From Ligustrum vulgare (Eukaryota > Streptophyta > Magnoliopsida > Lamiales > Oleaceae): a stretch of DNA of 64,000 bases. Below the pieces are notes generated by a model. The model did not search any database and was not told the origin of the DNA. It worked only from the letters and a program-made list of their open reading frames with translations. The position numbers and the translations under genes are program-made. Location of the stretch: NCBI GenBank assembly GCA_963555705.1, contig OY743169.1:49032124-49096123 (forward strand). The letters run 5' to 3'. Position 1 is the stretch's first letter, and each line of letters begins with the position of its first letter. Positions 10,983 through 23,317 of this stretch are shown here, one piece after another.

Positions 10983-12390
10983 TTGGGAAAGTTCAAAACA
11001 TATATGATTGAAGACAATGTATACAGTGGTATGTCTTCAAAGTGTGTGGAGTTAAAGGTGCTTAGGTATGGAAAAAATGTTAATGAATACAAATTAATTC
11101 TGTTTCCTATAGACGCACATGAGAAAGAAACACTACAATCTATGATTGATGATGAGCTCAGAAATTGCACGGTTCATATAGACACAAACAATACGTCTAA
11201 GTTGAATGAACATCAAAACATAGCGTACAATACTATTTTAAACAAAGTTCTTAAAAATACAAATGGAATGCTTTTTTTTTGATGTTCCTAGAGGAACGTG
11301 TAAAACTTTCTTGTACAAACATTTGTTGTCAGCTATAAGAAAGAAAGAAAATGATTGATCTAGTTGTAGGTTCTTCTGGTGTAGCTGCATCGTTGTAACT
11401 AGGAGGTCGAACAATGCATTCAAGGTTTAGGATCTCTTTGGATTTAAGCATCGATGCAATTTGCTAAGTTAGTAAACAATTAGTGTTAGCAAGCCTTTTA
11501 TGAATGACCATATTAATTATCTGGGGTGAGGCTCCAATGGTACATTGCTATGCTATAGAAGCTTTAGATAAAATGTTGATAGACATTAACAGTTCATATT
11601 TTTCAGTGGGAAAGTAGTTGTTTTAGGTGGTGATTTTCAACAAATATTCCCCAGGAACTAAATTTGCTACAATGAAAACAAGTTTAGTTTGTTCAAACTT
11701 GCATCCCATGTTTACAAAAGTAGCTTTAGTGCAAAATATGCGATCACAACTAGATTCATTTTACTCTTACTATTTACTTCGCATAGGTAATGGAATTGAA
11801 GAAAGCCATTCTTGTAATATGATGCAACTTCAGAATGCCAAACAATACCTTTCAAAGATGAGATAAATTTGTTACAACAATTAATTAACGTTGTTTTTTC
11901 TAGCTTAGAAAATTACTTTGATAATTTATCATCCATGATCAATGGGGTAGTTTTAACACCCAAAAATGAATCTATTGATGAGATCAATAATATATTACTG
12001 GAAAGAATTTCATGCAAGACATTCACGTATTACAGTTTTGACGAATTAATCGATAAAACTGAAATAAACATTCATGAAGCTTTCTTAAATACATTAACTT
12101 CAAAGGGTATTCCACCACATGAACTAAATCTGAAACAAAATTGTTCCCTTTTTCTACCTAGGAATATTCATCATGTAGAAGGTTTGTGCAAAAGATTGGT
12201 CTGTCGAAGATTTGAATGCAACGTTAATGACGTTGAAATTTTTGTAGGAGAATATTGTGGAAAGCGAATTTTTTTGCCAATGATTCCTTTAATACCACTT
12301 GATAGTGACAAAGGTTCTACACCTTTCAAAATATCTCAATTCTCCATCTGTCTTTACTTTGCCATGACAATTAATAAAGCTTAAGGACGG
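10983..12390 (+). pseudogene. Helitron Pif1-type helicase domain
   Basis: C-terminal helicase of the Helitron protein, recognisable across several frames. The Walker A region reads PRGTCKTFLY (near 11284-11315), with the glycine normally before Lys-Thr replaced by Cys. The Walker B segment reads IIWGEAPM, where the usual Asp is Gly. The next motif, VVVLGGDFQQ, is intact (near 11610). The 3' part is best preserved at 11869-12384: GVVLTPKNESIDEINN, TYYSFDELID, FLNTLTSKGIPPHELNLK and FAMTINKA. Loss of both ATP-binding signatures plus stops makes it inactive. The homology continues out of frame to about 12560. Confidence 0.85.
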
Positions 12391-13208
12391 ACCTTAGATT
12401 TTGTTGGCTTTTATCTTTCTCAACTAGTATTTTAGCACGGCCAATTATAGCATTATCAAGAGCTAGAACAACTTAATGTATAAAATGTTTAATTAAACCC
12501 ATCAACGATAATTTATTTTGTACTCATCGAAGTTGTACAAGAAATATTGTTTACAAATAAATTTTCACTTAGTACAATAGTAATTATAACTTTTCCAACT
12601 TCTAAGTAACTAAAACTCCCATTTGAATGCTATTTACAGGCGAATATTGTCGATTTCATGGATCACCATTGAGGTAATAGTTGTGGTTTTCACTTTTGTA
12701 GCTTGTGTTCTACTGACTTCATTCAATAAATCTCCATGTGATAGTCAATGTACTATAACTTTTTGTTAATGACCTATCTAATTGTAATACCGTTTTTCAT
12801 TATTACGTGCATCTTTAAATTCCATGTGACATTTATTAATGTTATTATAAATTTTAAATTTGATAAATTTTATGTCAATGATTTGAATTATTTTGCAGTG
12901 GAAGGGCTTGGACGCCGTCTTGATCAATGTACCAAATAGAAAGTTCATAAATTGTCTATGTGCAATTTTTTGTGTGATTATTAACGTTATTTATTAATCT
13001 TGTTATTTTCTATTTAATTAAGTTGAAAGTGACCTAAATTGTGTTAAATGGGAATTGGGGAAAGTTTAGTGGTACTTTGAATTTTATTTGAGGGATGTGG
13101 ACTTAAATTACCCATTTATGAGAGTCGAAGGACTGATTTGCAATTAACAAGTTTTACATTTAAATCCTAAACCTAATCTAACCCCTCATCCCTCACGCTC
13201 TGTCTCAA

Positions 13209-13212
<4 letters not shown>

Positions 13213-13285
<73 letters not shown>
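13213..13285 (+). repeat. (CT)n microsatellite
   Basis: About 36 uninterrupted CT units inside the solo LTR. The minus strand reads as an open Arg-Glu repeat, which is an artefact of the repeat. Confidence 0.98.
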
Positions 13286-13286
<1 letters not shown>

Positions 13287-14819
13287 ACCATGTCTCTCGC
13301 TGGGCGCACTGCCGGCCACCTCACTGCCGTCGAGTCACCACCACCATACCTTGGTGTAGGCCTCCTCTTCTCCTTCCCACTGCGAGCTTTCACCGCTAAC
13401 GCACACACACCCCGCAGCCATTGTCTCACAAACGGGTTTCACACACACCCCAAACACTAAAATGGATATGGGATGTTATTATGTATGTGGCACATATGAA
13501 ATTTCACATTTTGGACTTGTTTAGATTTCGAATTTTTAAATTGTTTATTTGAGATGTTGGACAATGTGTGTGGTGTGTGTGTGTGTGTGTGAGTGTATAT
13601 ATATATATATTGATAATTTTGTAACTTAGTTAAGTGTTTGGTTAAGTTTGAATTATGAAGACAATTTTTCAGATTTAAAAATTTTGGAAAATACTTTGTC
13701 TAAATTTGAGTTAGTTAATTAAGTTTATGTTATTCTAGGTAAATTGAGAAATTTGAGAATTTTCATGTATTGATATAAATGGCTTTAGTCATATTAGCTA
13801 GTTAATTCTTAGATTTTTTAATATATGAATCCAATTGTTAACCAATGGACCAATGGTTAGGTTAATTTTGGATTAAAAGTTATAGATTCAGTTTTTCGAA
13901 TTTGATTAAATTTATGAAATTAGTTAATTGCTTTTTGGTAAAGTTTGTAATAAATGGCTAATTTAAGATTTTTGAACTTGTTAGAATCACGATTAAGTAA
14001 TTTCTAAAGTTATGTAATTTTGAGTTGAGTTTGAATTTAAAAGATGAGTATACCTTATAATGTGCATTCAGATTCATTCTTTAGTTCAAATATGGTTCTT
14101 ATGTGTTTTAGTCATACCGTAAGATCACATTTGAGTTAAATTGAAGTTTTAATCTCGGTTAATGTTTGATTATTATTAAAATGAATAACGAATGTGTTTG
14201 TGAACTGAAAGTTATACGTTTTGTCGAATGATTTAAATCTTTTGATTTCGAGTATTGTATGGAAGTATTTAATATATCTTAATACCTTGTTTGGAATAAA
14301 TGATCACAAGAATGAAAAGGGAAAGAAGATTTATTGTTTTAACTTGTTTAATGTAATGTTAAAAGAATGATGAATATATCAATTTGAACTGAAAGTATAT
14401 TTTATTAAATGAATGGGTACAACTAGGATTTTGGTGCATTGACGTCACGGGCAGCCGATGTTCCTCCACTTGCAAATCCAGATAACGGTAAATGCTAAGG
14501 ACGTCAAGTAAGTAAACTTCCCCCTATTTTTATAGAAGTTGAATGTAAATGTGAAATGTGTAAATAACTGCCTTGCAATTTACTTACTTTGATGAATTTC
14601 ATTTACTTTATGAAAGTATATGTTATTGAGAAGAATGTTCAAGCATGCACATTATCATGTCATTGCATCATCAAGCATGCATTGGCATCGAAATTGGGAA
14701 GTCAAATGTTTTTAAATGAAAGAAATGTGTCAAGGTGCAAGTTTGTTCAAAAGTTATGTATCCCAAGTTTTTAAGAAAGAATGGGTGTACTTCTAGTTCA
14801 TGAAAGATGCGAGTGGGAA

Positions 14820-14950
14820 ATGGGGCGCGGAGGACCGGCGTACCCGAATTAAGTCGCTTTGCGACGAAATGTTCAACCGTTTTACGGTGGACTGTTAAAC
14901 CGCTTTGCGGTGGAATGAAGTGAATGAGCCGCTTTGCGGTGGAAATGTGA
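14820..14950 (+). repeat. GC-rich short repeats in solo LTR
   Basis: Successive variants of CCG-TTT-CGG-TGGA: TCGCTTTGCGACGA, CCGTTTTACGGTGGA, CCGCTTTGCGGTGGA (twice). Each is a small palindrome (CCGC-TTT-GCGG). Comparable short repeats (CCACCTAAGTTCGGTA) occupy the same relative place in the LTR at 52767. Confidence 0.8.
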
Positions 14951-15752
14951 AAGTTAATCTGGTTCCAAATAAGAATTTCCCACTGTTATCTGATTGACTA
15001 GAAGATACACCAAGTGAGCTCATGATGGAAATGAAGTGAAAGTTTTGAAATGTTAAGTGAAACTTCGAAATGTTTGAAAGTTTTGAAAAGTTAAAGTGAA
15101 TGGGGATACATATTTCAAAGTTTAAAGCATTCATGTCATAAGCATGCATTCATGCATAAAGTTTACTTACTGAGCTTTAGCTCACCCCATTCCCTCCCCA
15201 ATATTTCAGGTGATGAAAGTTAGATGAGACGAGGAGAGCATTTGGTGGCAGACTCAGGCTTTACCTGCTTTCAATTCTTGAAAATAAAGTTAAATTAGAA
15301 TTTATTTAAGTTCTAAGTAATTATTTCTTAATTCATTTATTTTGATAATTGTTTCGGTTGAAATTAGTTTAAATGAGTTATGGCATTTGTAGTATTGGTT
15401 CTATTACCACTTATTTCACTTAATTGTAGTTTATTGATATAAAATGTTGTGTTGAGGAGTTTGGAGATTGAATTTGAAATAGTGTGGTGACGTGGGAGTT
15501 TGATGTAGAATTGGAGTTGAATGTTGAATGTTTGGAATTGAATGAGTTGAGATGTGTAGTTTAAAATGGTTTTGATGTCCCTCTACAGGTTGGCTATGTC
15601 CAATTTATAGAGGAGACTGCCGAAATTTTTGTAAAAATTTTATAATAGATAAATGAAAATTTTAATGTTTAAACGATTTAATTCCGCATATAATGTGAAT
15701 GGAAGTTAACACGCCTAGTTTTAAGTATTTAAAATTGGGGTGTTACACTAAT

Positions 15753-17476
15753 CGTGTTAACATCCCTTTTTTTTTTTTTTCAGCCCATGAATAATAAGTA
15801 CGTTCTTGCACTTATGACTTGATGGTTGTTCACATAAGTGTACATGTTCCATATCCATATTTCTTTAGACTTTATACCATGCATAACGAATGCATCACAT
15901 TTTTTAGGTTCTGACGAAGCCTTTTAGAACTACGCATGAGAACCAGACAAAAAAAAATGTTTTTATAACTTTCGTTTTTGTTTCAACAGGTTGATGGATC
16001 ATAACTATTAAGGAAATGATTAGAACCATTCTTAGATACGCTCTTAGGCTGTTGCCTTATATTTTTCATTTCATTTGGAGTCCATGATATTTTTCCTTAC
16101 GTTATAAACTCCCCCACCCAAAATTGCATTTTTACTCCTTATGTGTGCTTACATGCTCTTTCTTCTTGAGGTACACTAAACAAATTTTGTTCCCACGTGC
16201 AATTCAATAGTTAGCCTTTCATTTAAATTACATCATTTAAATTATTTGATGTCTTATCTTATACAACAAGCAAAACGTTTCTCCTGATTTTTGAAATGTA
16301 GGCATCAATATCTATTTTTTTTTTTTTTTTAAATTAGTGACCATGCTGTATTTAGCTTGTTTCCATTTATACCCAATAATTTTTTATTTCTCACGAAAAC
16401 TAATAATAATAACAATTGTGTGAAAATGCTCTTCTTTATGTTTCAACATATTTTCAACTTTTTTATGAGGCAATAATTTAGGTTGGCACATTTTTTTCCT
16501 AAATTCTCTGAATCCAGGTTCATCATCTGCATGTTTGTCATATTAATTGGAACATTTAATTGGAGACAATTACATCATAATAGTATCAACTTTTTTTTTT
16601 TTTTTAAATCAGTTTTGCTACTGTACTTTAAAACGAAAGGTCTTTTTTCAATTTTGGCACATTAAATTTCATATTGAACAACTATGAGTTACATGTTTCT
16701 TTTTTTGATCCAAAACTTATTCGTGTTTTAACACCTTAAAATAGCCATTTATTTCGTTCAAAAAATAACACATCATTTACAGAAAATACTCCTTATGTTA
16801 CTTCTGCAATACTGTTTGTAGCTGTTTATCACATACTTTGCCATTCTCAACTGTCCACCAAATCCTTAATTTTAGAAGTTGGTTTTTTTAGCATAGTTGT
16901 ACTGTATATAGATCTTAGTGTATGTATCTTCTCTCAATTAGCCATGTTTTTTCTATGTCAGAGTAATTGATTGTTTGACTGTTTAAATATATTTACAAAA
17001 ATCATTGAACCTTACTGTCTGGTGACTCTATTTAGTAACTTTTTTATATTTATATGTACACACACACAGACATATCATTTTCTTATCTTTGTCCTTCCAG
17101 TATATTATTATTAGTATAATTTTCCTACCTAAGCCACACCAACACTTACTCAATTACACGTCAGTCTCCATCCCTGTATATATTGTTATCACACCTTACA
17201 AACAACCATAGAAACAACATATCTCTCGTCATTCATACATAACTTTCGAAGTATAACTCAAGTAAGTCTCTTATTTTATATTTATTTTCCATCTTCTTCT
17301 GTGCTGCAAAGTTTATGTATAGAGCAGTATACTACTTTCATCTTCTTCTGCTGCAAAGTTTATATATAGAGTAGTATGCTACTTCTTTATATTGAAATTG
17401 TTCTACTCCTGTGTTTCCATGCTTTGCATGATACATAAAGGAAGAATAATGCATAAAGGGTATAGCCTCATCACGG
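15753..17476. other. Helitron intergene or spacer
   Basis: AT-rich, with T-runs (15768-15780, 16316-16330, 16594-16605), between the helicase and RPA parts of the Helitron. A near-duplicate segment, CATCTTCTTCTG(TG)CTGCAAAGTTTAT plus 'AGAG(C/T)AGTAT(A/G)CTACTT', occurs at 17291-17337 and again at 17338-17383. No coding region is recognised. Confidence 0.45.
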
Positions 17477-18235
17477 ATATTAGTCTAGGCTAGAAAAACT
17501 GGACCTCAAAGGTCATCATAGAAAAAAGACTCCACTAAGAGTAACCATACCATCTCTTCTAGGTACTTATGGATGAGAAAGTAGATTTCTTTTACAGCAT
17601 GATCTACTTTTAATATGAATATTTGAAACATCATCACATTCATGAAACCACAACATGTTATCAAGAATCCCCATTTTTCTATCAATTTATTTATGCTTGG
17701 TAACTTTTGACTCAAGAACGATAACCGAAAACACTTAAGCTATTGATCTTTTTTGTGTTTATAGGGAAATAAGGTCCAAGCCACACTTTGGGATAATAGT
17801 ATTTCTACTTTTGAAAGTGACTTCATACTAGGAAAATTTTTATTGATATCGAATGCAATTGTTAGGCATCCTAAAGGAGAATATAAAAGTCCTTATGGTG
17901 ACATCCAGTGGTCTATTTCAGGAACAACTCGAGTAGAAGAAATACATGAAGATTACAATGAGCTGCTATTCTCTACATTTGAATTCATTTATTCTGAAGA
18001 ATTCGAAAAGCACATGGTCTCTGAATGAGATATAAGTAATATGTTTTGATTTACTTATTCCTTTATTTAGATGTTCCAACCTCTCTACTGATAATGATTG
18101 TTGAAATCATAGGTATCATTGTAGTTGAAATTGACACACGACCAAAGAGACTAATCCATACTCATGATGGAGGTCAAACAATGTCCATTGTCCTGATTGA
18201 TCAAAAGTTTGGAGCTTTCTCTTCATTTTCTTAAC
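17477..18235 (+). pseudogene. RPA1-like (Helitron accessory) gene fragment
   Basis: A single-stranded-DNA-binding protein of the replication protein A large-subunit type, often carried by plant Helitrons beside RepHel. Segment 1 ends LLMDEK at 17580. A plausible intron with GT at 17581 and AG at 17763-17764 follows. Segment 2 from 17765 then reads GNKVQATLWDNSISTFE, FLLISNAIVRHPKGEYKS and QWSISGTTRVEEI, the order of OB-fold strands in this family, to a stop at 18026-18028. Segment 3 (18071-18235) reads IVEIIGIIVVEIDTRPKR and TMSIVLIDQK, a second OB fold. The gap between 2 and 3 has GT-AG ends but is only about 35 bases, too short for a normal plant intron. It is truncated and probably dead. 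Confidence 0.6.
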
Positions 18236-18369
18236 ATTTATTACATGCTCTCAATGAACTAGAACATGACTAACAATTTCGTACACAGATTCTAGACAAC
18301 ACTTTTAACAATGTGGGATATCTTTGTGGACAAAGAATGACCTTCAATAGATCATAACATGGTCGTAGA
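18236..18369 (+). other. Junction of RPA fragment and copia
   Basis: The RPA-like frame fades near 18235 and copia integrase sequence becomes clear from about 18370. The exact breakpoint was not found. Confidence 0.4.
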
Positions 18370-19000
18370 CTGATTATCATAATGGTTTGGCGGAAAGAAA
18401 AAAACAGGACACTTGTAGAAATGATTAATGCAATGATGTTATATTCTAAATTGCTATTTAATCTTTGGGGAGAAGCTTTCCTTAGTGTATGTCATATATT
18501 GAATAGCGTTCCTTCTAAAATTACAAAGGTATCTCCATATGAATTATGGAAATGAAGAAAACCAAATATTGGTCACTTCAAAGTGTGGGGGTGTCTTACT
18601 TATTGTAAAAACACAGATCCTAAACGAACAAAAATTGGTCCAAGAGGGATCAAATATGTATTTGTTGGATATGCTACAAATAGTAAAGCATATCAATTAT
18701 TGAATTTGGAGGCCAATGTGATAATTGAGTCATGAGAAGTATAGTTCTTTGAGGAATCACTATCTCCGGATAATAATTCTATAATGGAATCAAATAAAGA
18801 GATTCCAAATTCTAGAAAGTCACTTGGAGAAACATCCTTTAAAGATGTTGATGATCCTAATGAACTTCGTAGAAGCCAAAGAACTTGAAAAGAAAAAGTA
18901 TTAGGACCAGATGAAATAGACTCTCAACTTATTTCTCGTTATCTTATTGAAGGAAATATAAAGAGTTATAAGAACAATACCATATGTTCTTCAAACTGAA

Positions 19001-20091
19001 ATGGATCCTAAAACTTATAAAGAGGCTATGTCATCTAGAGACAGTATCTTTTGGAAAGATGCTATAAAAGATGAAATGAATTCAATAATATCAAATAATA
19101 CTTTGGAACTTGTCGATTTACCACAGGGCTCTAAACCTATAGGTTGCAAATGCATATTTAGAAAGAAGTACAATGCGATGGTACTCTTAATACCTTTAAA
19201 GCCCGACTAGTAGCCAAGGGATATCGACAAAAAGAAGGAATAGATTATTTTGACACATATGCACCCATGGCATATATTATATCTATAAGATTAATGTTTG
19301 CCTTAGCTTCCATTCATAATTTGCATATACATCAAATGGATGTTAAAACAACTTTCTTAAATGGGGACCTCGATGAGGAGGTTCATATGGGACAACCGGA
19401 AGGTTTTGTTCTCCACGGAAATGAAAAGAAAGTCTACAAATTAGTTAAATCATTATATGGTTTAAAACAAGTACTGAAGAAATGGCATGAGAAATTCGAT
19501 TTGGAAATTATGTCATTTGGATTCAAACACAATAGTGTTGACAAGTGCTTATATTTAAAGGAACATGAAAACCATGTTGTGATCATATGCCTTTATGTAG
19601 ATGATATGTTGATAATAAGCAATCATATGGAAGGCATAAATGAAACGAAGAGATTTCTATTTTCCACATTTCAAATGAAAGATCTTGGGAAAGTGGATAC
19701 CATATTAGGTATCAAGGTCACAAGAAATAATGAGGATTTTATGCATAATGAAACACATTATATTGAGAATGTGATTGATAAGTTCAAACATTTGAACATT
19801 AAAGAAGCAAATACCACACTTGATGCAAGTATCAAACTTGTAAAAAATAATGGAAGAGCAACAGAACAACTTGAATGTGCAAGTGTCATTGGATCTCTAA
19901 TGTATTTGGTGCAATGCATTAGATTGGATATAGCATTTGCAGTTAGTAAACTTAGTAGGTTTACTAGTAACCCAAATAAGGAACATTGGAAAGGTTCTTG
20001 GATATTTGAAGAAAACCAAAGATCTATGCCTTCAATATTCAAGGTTTCCGGCAATTCTAGAAGGATTTGCCAATGGAAGTTGGATATCTAG
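19001..20091 (+). pseudogene. Copia reverse transcriptase, broken
   Basis: Two long open pieces joined by a frameshift near 19190. They read MDPKTYKEAMSSRDSIFWKDA, LPQGSKPIGCKCIFRKKYN, then after the shift IHQMDVKTTFLNGDLDEEVHM, QPEGFVLHGNEKKVYKLVKS, LYGLKQ and YVDDMLIISNH. The YVDD box is the catalytic aspartate pair and is intact. The segments DLGKVDTILGIKV and IGSLMYLVQCIRLDIAFAVSK mark the connection toward RNase H. A further frameshift near 20000 ends the piece. The protein would copy element RNA into DNA inside virus-like particles, but as a whole this copy cannot be translated. Confidence 0.88.
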
Positions 20092-20118
20092 TACGAGGAC
20101 AAATCAGCCTCAGGTTGG

Positions 20119-20529
20119 GTGATTACTCTTGGAGGAGCAGTAGTCTCATGGAGATCCAAGAAACAAACATGTATAACACACTCAACAATGGAATTTGAAT
20201 TTGTAGCATTGGTAAAGGTCGGAAAAGAAGCTGAGTGGCTAAGGGATCTCTTGTATGAGATTCCAATAGGAGATAAGAATATAAATTCTATTCATATACT
20301 ATGTGATAGTCAAGCCACTTTAGCTAGAGCATACAATGAAGTGTACAATGGAAAGTTTAGACATATGAGTCTAAGACGCGACTATGTAAGGAACTTGATC
20401 AAAGATGAAACAATTTCAATTACTTATGTAAAATCAAGTGATAATTTAGTAGATCCACTAACAAAACCACTCACTAAAGAACTAGTGAGGACCACATTGA
20501 GTAGGATGGGGTTAAAACTTCTTACTTAA
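20119..20529 (+). pseudogene. Copia RNase H segment
   Basis: 136 open codons: [52 protein letters not shown], then the C-terminal [20 protein letters not shown] typical of the end of copia polyproteins. The stop at 20527 is probably the natural one. Confidence 0.88.
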
Positions 20530-21074
20530 AGATCCACCAATGATGGAAACCCTACCTAACCTTGCTAAAAAGTACATTTTAGGTTCAAAGGATAAAAACA
20601 AATCATTTGATAAGTGGATGGTATTGAACACTTACAAAGATAAGTGTTCGTTGTCATAGAAAGGAGGACTAAGTTTTATCTTTAAATAAAGTTCGGATCA
20701 ATAGGATCAAGTATCTGTAAATATGACAAAAACACTGTAAAAACTTTACCTATATGAACTTAGAGATGGTGCTATCTCGATAGAGAGTTGTTGAAGTTTC
20801 TCTCTTAAAAGTTCATGAATAGGATGAGCACAAGGTCATAAAAGTGCTAAGTGAGTAGTGATAAACATAGAACACAATGATACTTGTGTATATGATGATG
20901 ATCTCACTAGTTTCATTACAGATAAATAATAGGTTCAAAGCTTTCACGTGACCTAGGATTTCAATGATACCTTGTAATTGATTACACTATGGATTGAATC
21001 AAATCGAAAGATATATATTCCTTATGCATAAGTATTGAGAATTTTATCAAATTATATTTTGAACAGTGGGGGAT
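20530..21074 (+). other. Copia 3' untranslated region
   Basis: Non-coding stretch between the polyprotein stop and the 3' LTR. It ends with the purine-rich ACAGTGGGGGA tract that primes plus-strand DNA synthesis. Confidence 0.65.
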
Positions 21075-21739
21075 TGTTAGATATATATAGGTGTATATAT
21101 ATGTATTGTTCAAAATTATTGATGATAAAAAAGAAGGAATGAATCTGGAAAGAAATGGAAATGAAAAATAAAGGTGGCAGCTACCGGAAAACCGCATGGT
21201 AGCATGGTACAAAAACCGTGCAATCACATGTCAATTTTTAACGTATATTAAATGTTATAACCATGCAACAGCGCGATGATTGAACCGCGTGGTCGTACGG
21301 TACAATTTTTTACCATTATTTGGTTGATTTAAATTTGAGTTTGATGCCTTTTGATGAAATAATCCATCTTTTCTTGGAATGTTGGCACCAATTCGTGGGT
21401 GATACTTGGATGTCTATAAATAGGAGTTAATACTCCATTCCAAATCACTTGAAAAACAATTTTGATCAAAGATTGACATCCAAAATATATATTTCTTCAT
21501 TCCTTATATAGTGTTCTTGTTTTGTTTCAAGTTCTTACTTTTTGCTTGGTTTGAACTTGTAAAAAAGGCTTGATCAATCCTACAAACCTATTTGCTATAA
21601 TCCTCAAAAGCAAACTTGAATCCTGGTGGAGCAAATATAGGTTGATGACAAAGTTCTACATGTTTTAGCCTTATAATTTTCATCATATTTCTTGTTATTT
21701 TTGTTGTTTTCTTCATTCTCCTACACCATATTTTCAACA
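21075..21739 (+). repeat. Copia 3' LTR
   Basis: Starts TGTTAGATATATATAGG directly after the polypurine tract and is inferred to end TTTTCAACA. The 5' partner is absent, so the 3' limit rests only on the TG...CA rule. Inside, 21185-21300 contains repeated CCGCATGGTAGCATGG / CCGCGTGGTCGTACGG words. Confidence 0.65.
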
Positions 21740-22677
21740 AAGGTTCCCTCTCCCCACCCACCCGACTGCGAATTAACAAGAAAGAAATAAATGGGATTGT
21801 AGCATGTATGCAATCCTATATAAATTGAGTGTGTTATTCTTCTATAGTTCAAGAAACTAATTTTGAGTGATTGTTGTCGCTGCAAGTTATTGGCTTTACA
21901 TGCTAGAAATGTAAGTGTGGAAGAGTCTGAATATAGTCATTATCATATATGAATATGATTTCTGGGTGGAATTTGTTTCGATGAGTTGCTGAAACTAATA
22001 ATTGAGAGTCAACTGTAAAAATTTATTCACTATATCCGCAATAAAATTTGGTATTAAATGAAAGATGGTAATAAAGGTGGGTCATTAATTTCGGTGGCCA
22101 ATTAATGTATATGATTATATTTATAAAAAAATAATAAAATTAGTTCAAGCTAAATGTTTCAATTTTTAAATTATTACCTAAAGATTAAATTATATAATAA
22201 GTAGTATTTCTCTCCTGCGATGGACGGAAGTTACTATTCAACAATATGGATTTAGATAAATATTTGTAAACTTTTAATACTTATATATAATTTCTCCCTA
22301 TACAAAATGAATAAAAAAAATTATTAAAATTTCACAAACAATAAAACTACTTATAATTATAATAGTTTCTTTGATTAATAAAAATCAATTTGTATATTTA
22401 AATAATAAATGATTTTTATTTTCCACCTTTTTTCACAAAAAAAAAAAAGAGTTGCAATTCGTGAAAAAATTGTTTTTTTTTTTTTTTATAAAAAATAACA
22501 GATATTTGCACAAGGTTTGAAGTGCGTCGTTTTTAAAAAATAACTGATATTAAATACTTATTAATTAACAAAAATAAATGTAAGCTCTTTTTTGAATAGA
22601 AATTTTGGAGGCAAAACATGTCCTCCATAATATCATTGAAAATTACCTAATTATTATCACTTTCAATTATTTTTTAA

Positions 22678-22710
22678 CACGCGCGCGCGCGCACACACTC
22701 ACACACACAA
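22678..22710 (+). repeat. (CG)n/(CA)n dinucleotide repeat
   Basis: Alternating CGCGCG followed by CACACAC, a purine-pyrimidine alternation capable of Z-DNA. Confidence 0.85.
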
Positions 22711-22935
22711 AAGAATCCAAATCTAACCTCACCTATAAACTCGAACTCAGATGTTCTATTTGGTAAGGGGGCGCCTCGAGCGAACCTACGTTGGCCTTAC
22801 TTTCAACAATTAATCATCATTCACTTTTTTTTCATAGAACTCGAAATTTAGTTAAACAAACAATTGTTAAGTATTTAAACTAACCATCCTTAATAATTTT
22901 AATTTCATTTTCCATTGCACTAAACTCGTCATCAA

Positions 22936-23120
22936 GCCCCAATTTGGTAACTATTATTTCTAAACCTCATTTTTTCAAAACTCATTTTCAACTACACATT
23001 ATAGCAATAAAATAAGCTACATATAAACCACATAAGATTCTCCACCTTTTAACTACAAATTCTCCAAAAAATTATTACTCCAAACCACATTATTCCAAAT
23101 AATGGGTCTCAAACTGGGGC
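22936..23120. mobile_element. Probable MITE, about 185 bp
   Basis: The left end GCCCCAATTTGG and the reverse complement of the right end GCCCCAGTTTGAG form an imperfect inverted repeat. The AT-rich interior is non-coding. No clear target duplication. Confidence 0.4.
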
Positions 23121-23317
23121 CAAATGCAGTCAATACGTCATATATAAAAGTAATATAATTAATTATTTTCAAATTAATTACTTAGTAATCATTCACTATG
23201 AAAAATGGTTTCCATAATACCCTTCAAATTTATATCTATATGATATAATAATTGGTTTTAGTTTCAATAAATTATTAATTATTATCAATATCTTTTACGT
23301 TGATGCAGGCTAGGTTT

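Larger units (their letters stand above)
7749..12560 (+). pseudogene. Helitron Rep/helicase gene, decayed
   Basis: A broken copy of the large RepHel protein of plant Helitrons, which nicks and unwinds DNA for rolling-circle transposition. In order it shows an N-terminal segment (7900-8700: FVFTSFGVRCDK, YTFRVQGQVYHY), the Rep-type nuclease (8960-9790), a linker (9790-11000) and a Pif1-family helicase (11000-12560). Frameshifts and stops are frequent, so it is not functional. A PIF/Harbinger MITE interrupts it at 10280-10789, and a 44-bp tandem duplication lies at 9685-9772. An RPA-like gene farther right (17477-18235) probably belongs to the same element, with a solo LTR inserted between. Neither Helitron end (5' TC, 3' hairpin plus CTRR) was identified. 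Confidence 0.85.
12783..15747 (+). mobile_element. Solo LTR, gypsy (Del/Tekay-like), 2,965 bp
   Basis: Begins TGTAATACC and ends GGGGTGTTACA, flanked by the 5-bp duplication CTAAT at 12778-12782 and 15748-15752. No internal region is present, so two LTRs have recombined to leave one. Its architecture parallels the LTR at 52767-55967: a C-rich 'CCGCC/CACCACC' zone (13300-13440), repeated GC-rich words (CCGCTTTGCGGTGGA at about 14900 and 14931), and a hairpin TGAGC-TTTA-GCTCA with following ACCCC at 15171-15190. Assignment to the Del/Tekay chromovirus type is by this general similarity. Confidence 0.85.
18370..21739 (+). mobile_element. Ty1/copia element, 5'-truncated
   Basis: Remnant of a Tork/Tnt1-style copia retrotransposon on the plus strand. 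It begins inside the integrase (NGLAERKNRTLVEM in shifted frames near 18374), followed by the integrase C-terminal region (SPYELWK, KPNIGHFKVWGCLTYC, FVGYATNSKAY), reverse transcriptase (19001-20091), RNase H (20119-20529), a non-coding tail, a polypurine tract (GTGGGGGA at about 21066-21073) and a 3' LTR (21075-21739). The 5' LTR, gag and protease are missing. Several frameshifts and stops break the polyprotein. Confidence 0.85.
21740..23317. other. Non-coding AT-rich spacer
   Basis: Contains A- and T-runs (22434-22490), a (CG)n(AC)n tract at 22678-22710 and a probable MITE at 22936-23120. No gene is seen. Confidence 0.45.

Noticed and set aside
13205..13429. Minus-strand open frame rich in Arg-Glu
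   Set aside because: It is the (CT)n microsatellite of the solo LTR read through, with no family similarity.
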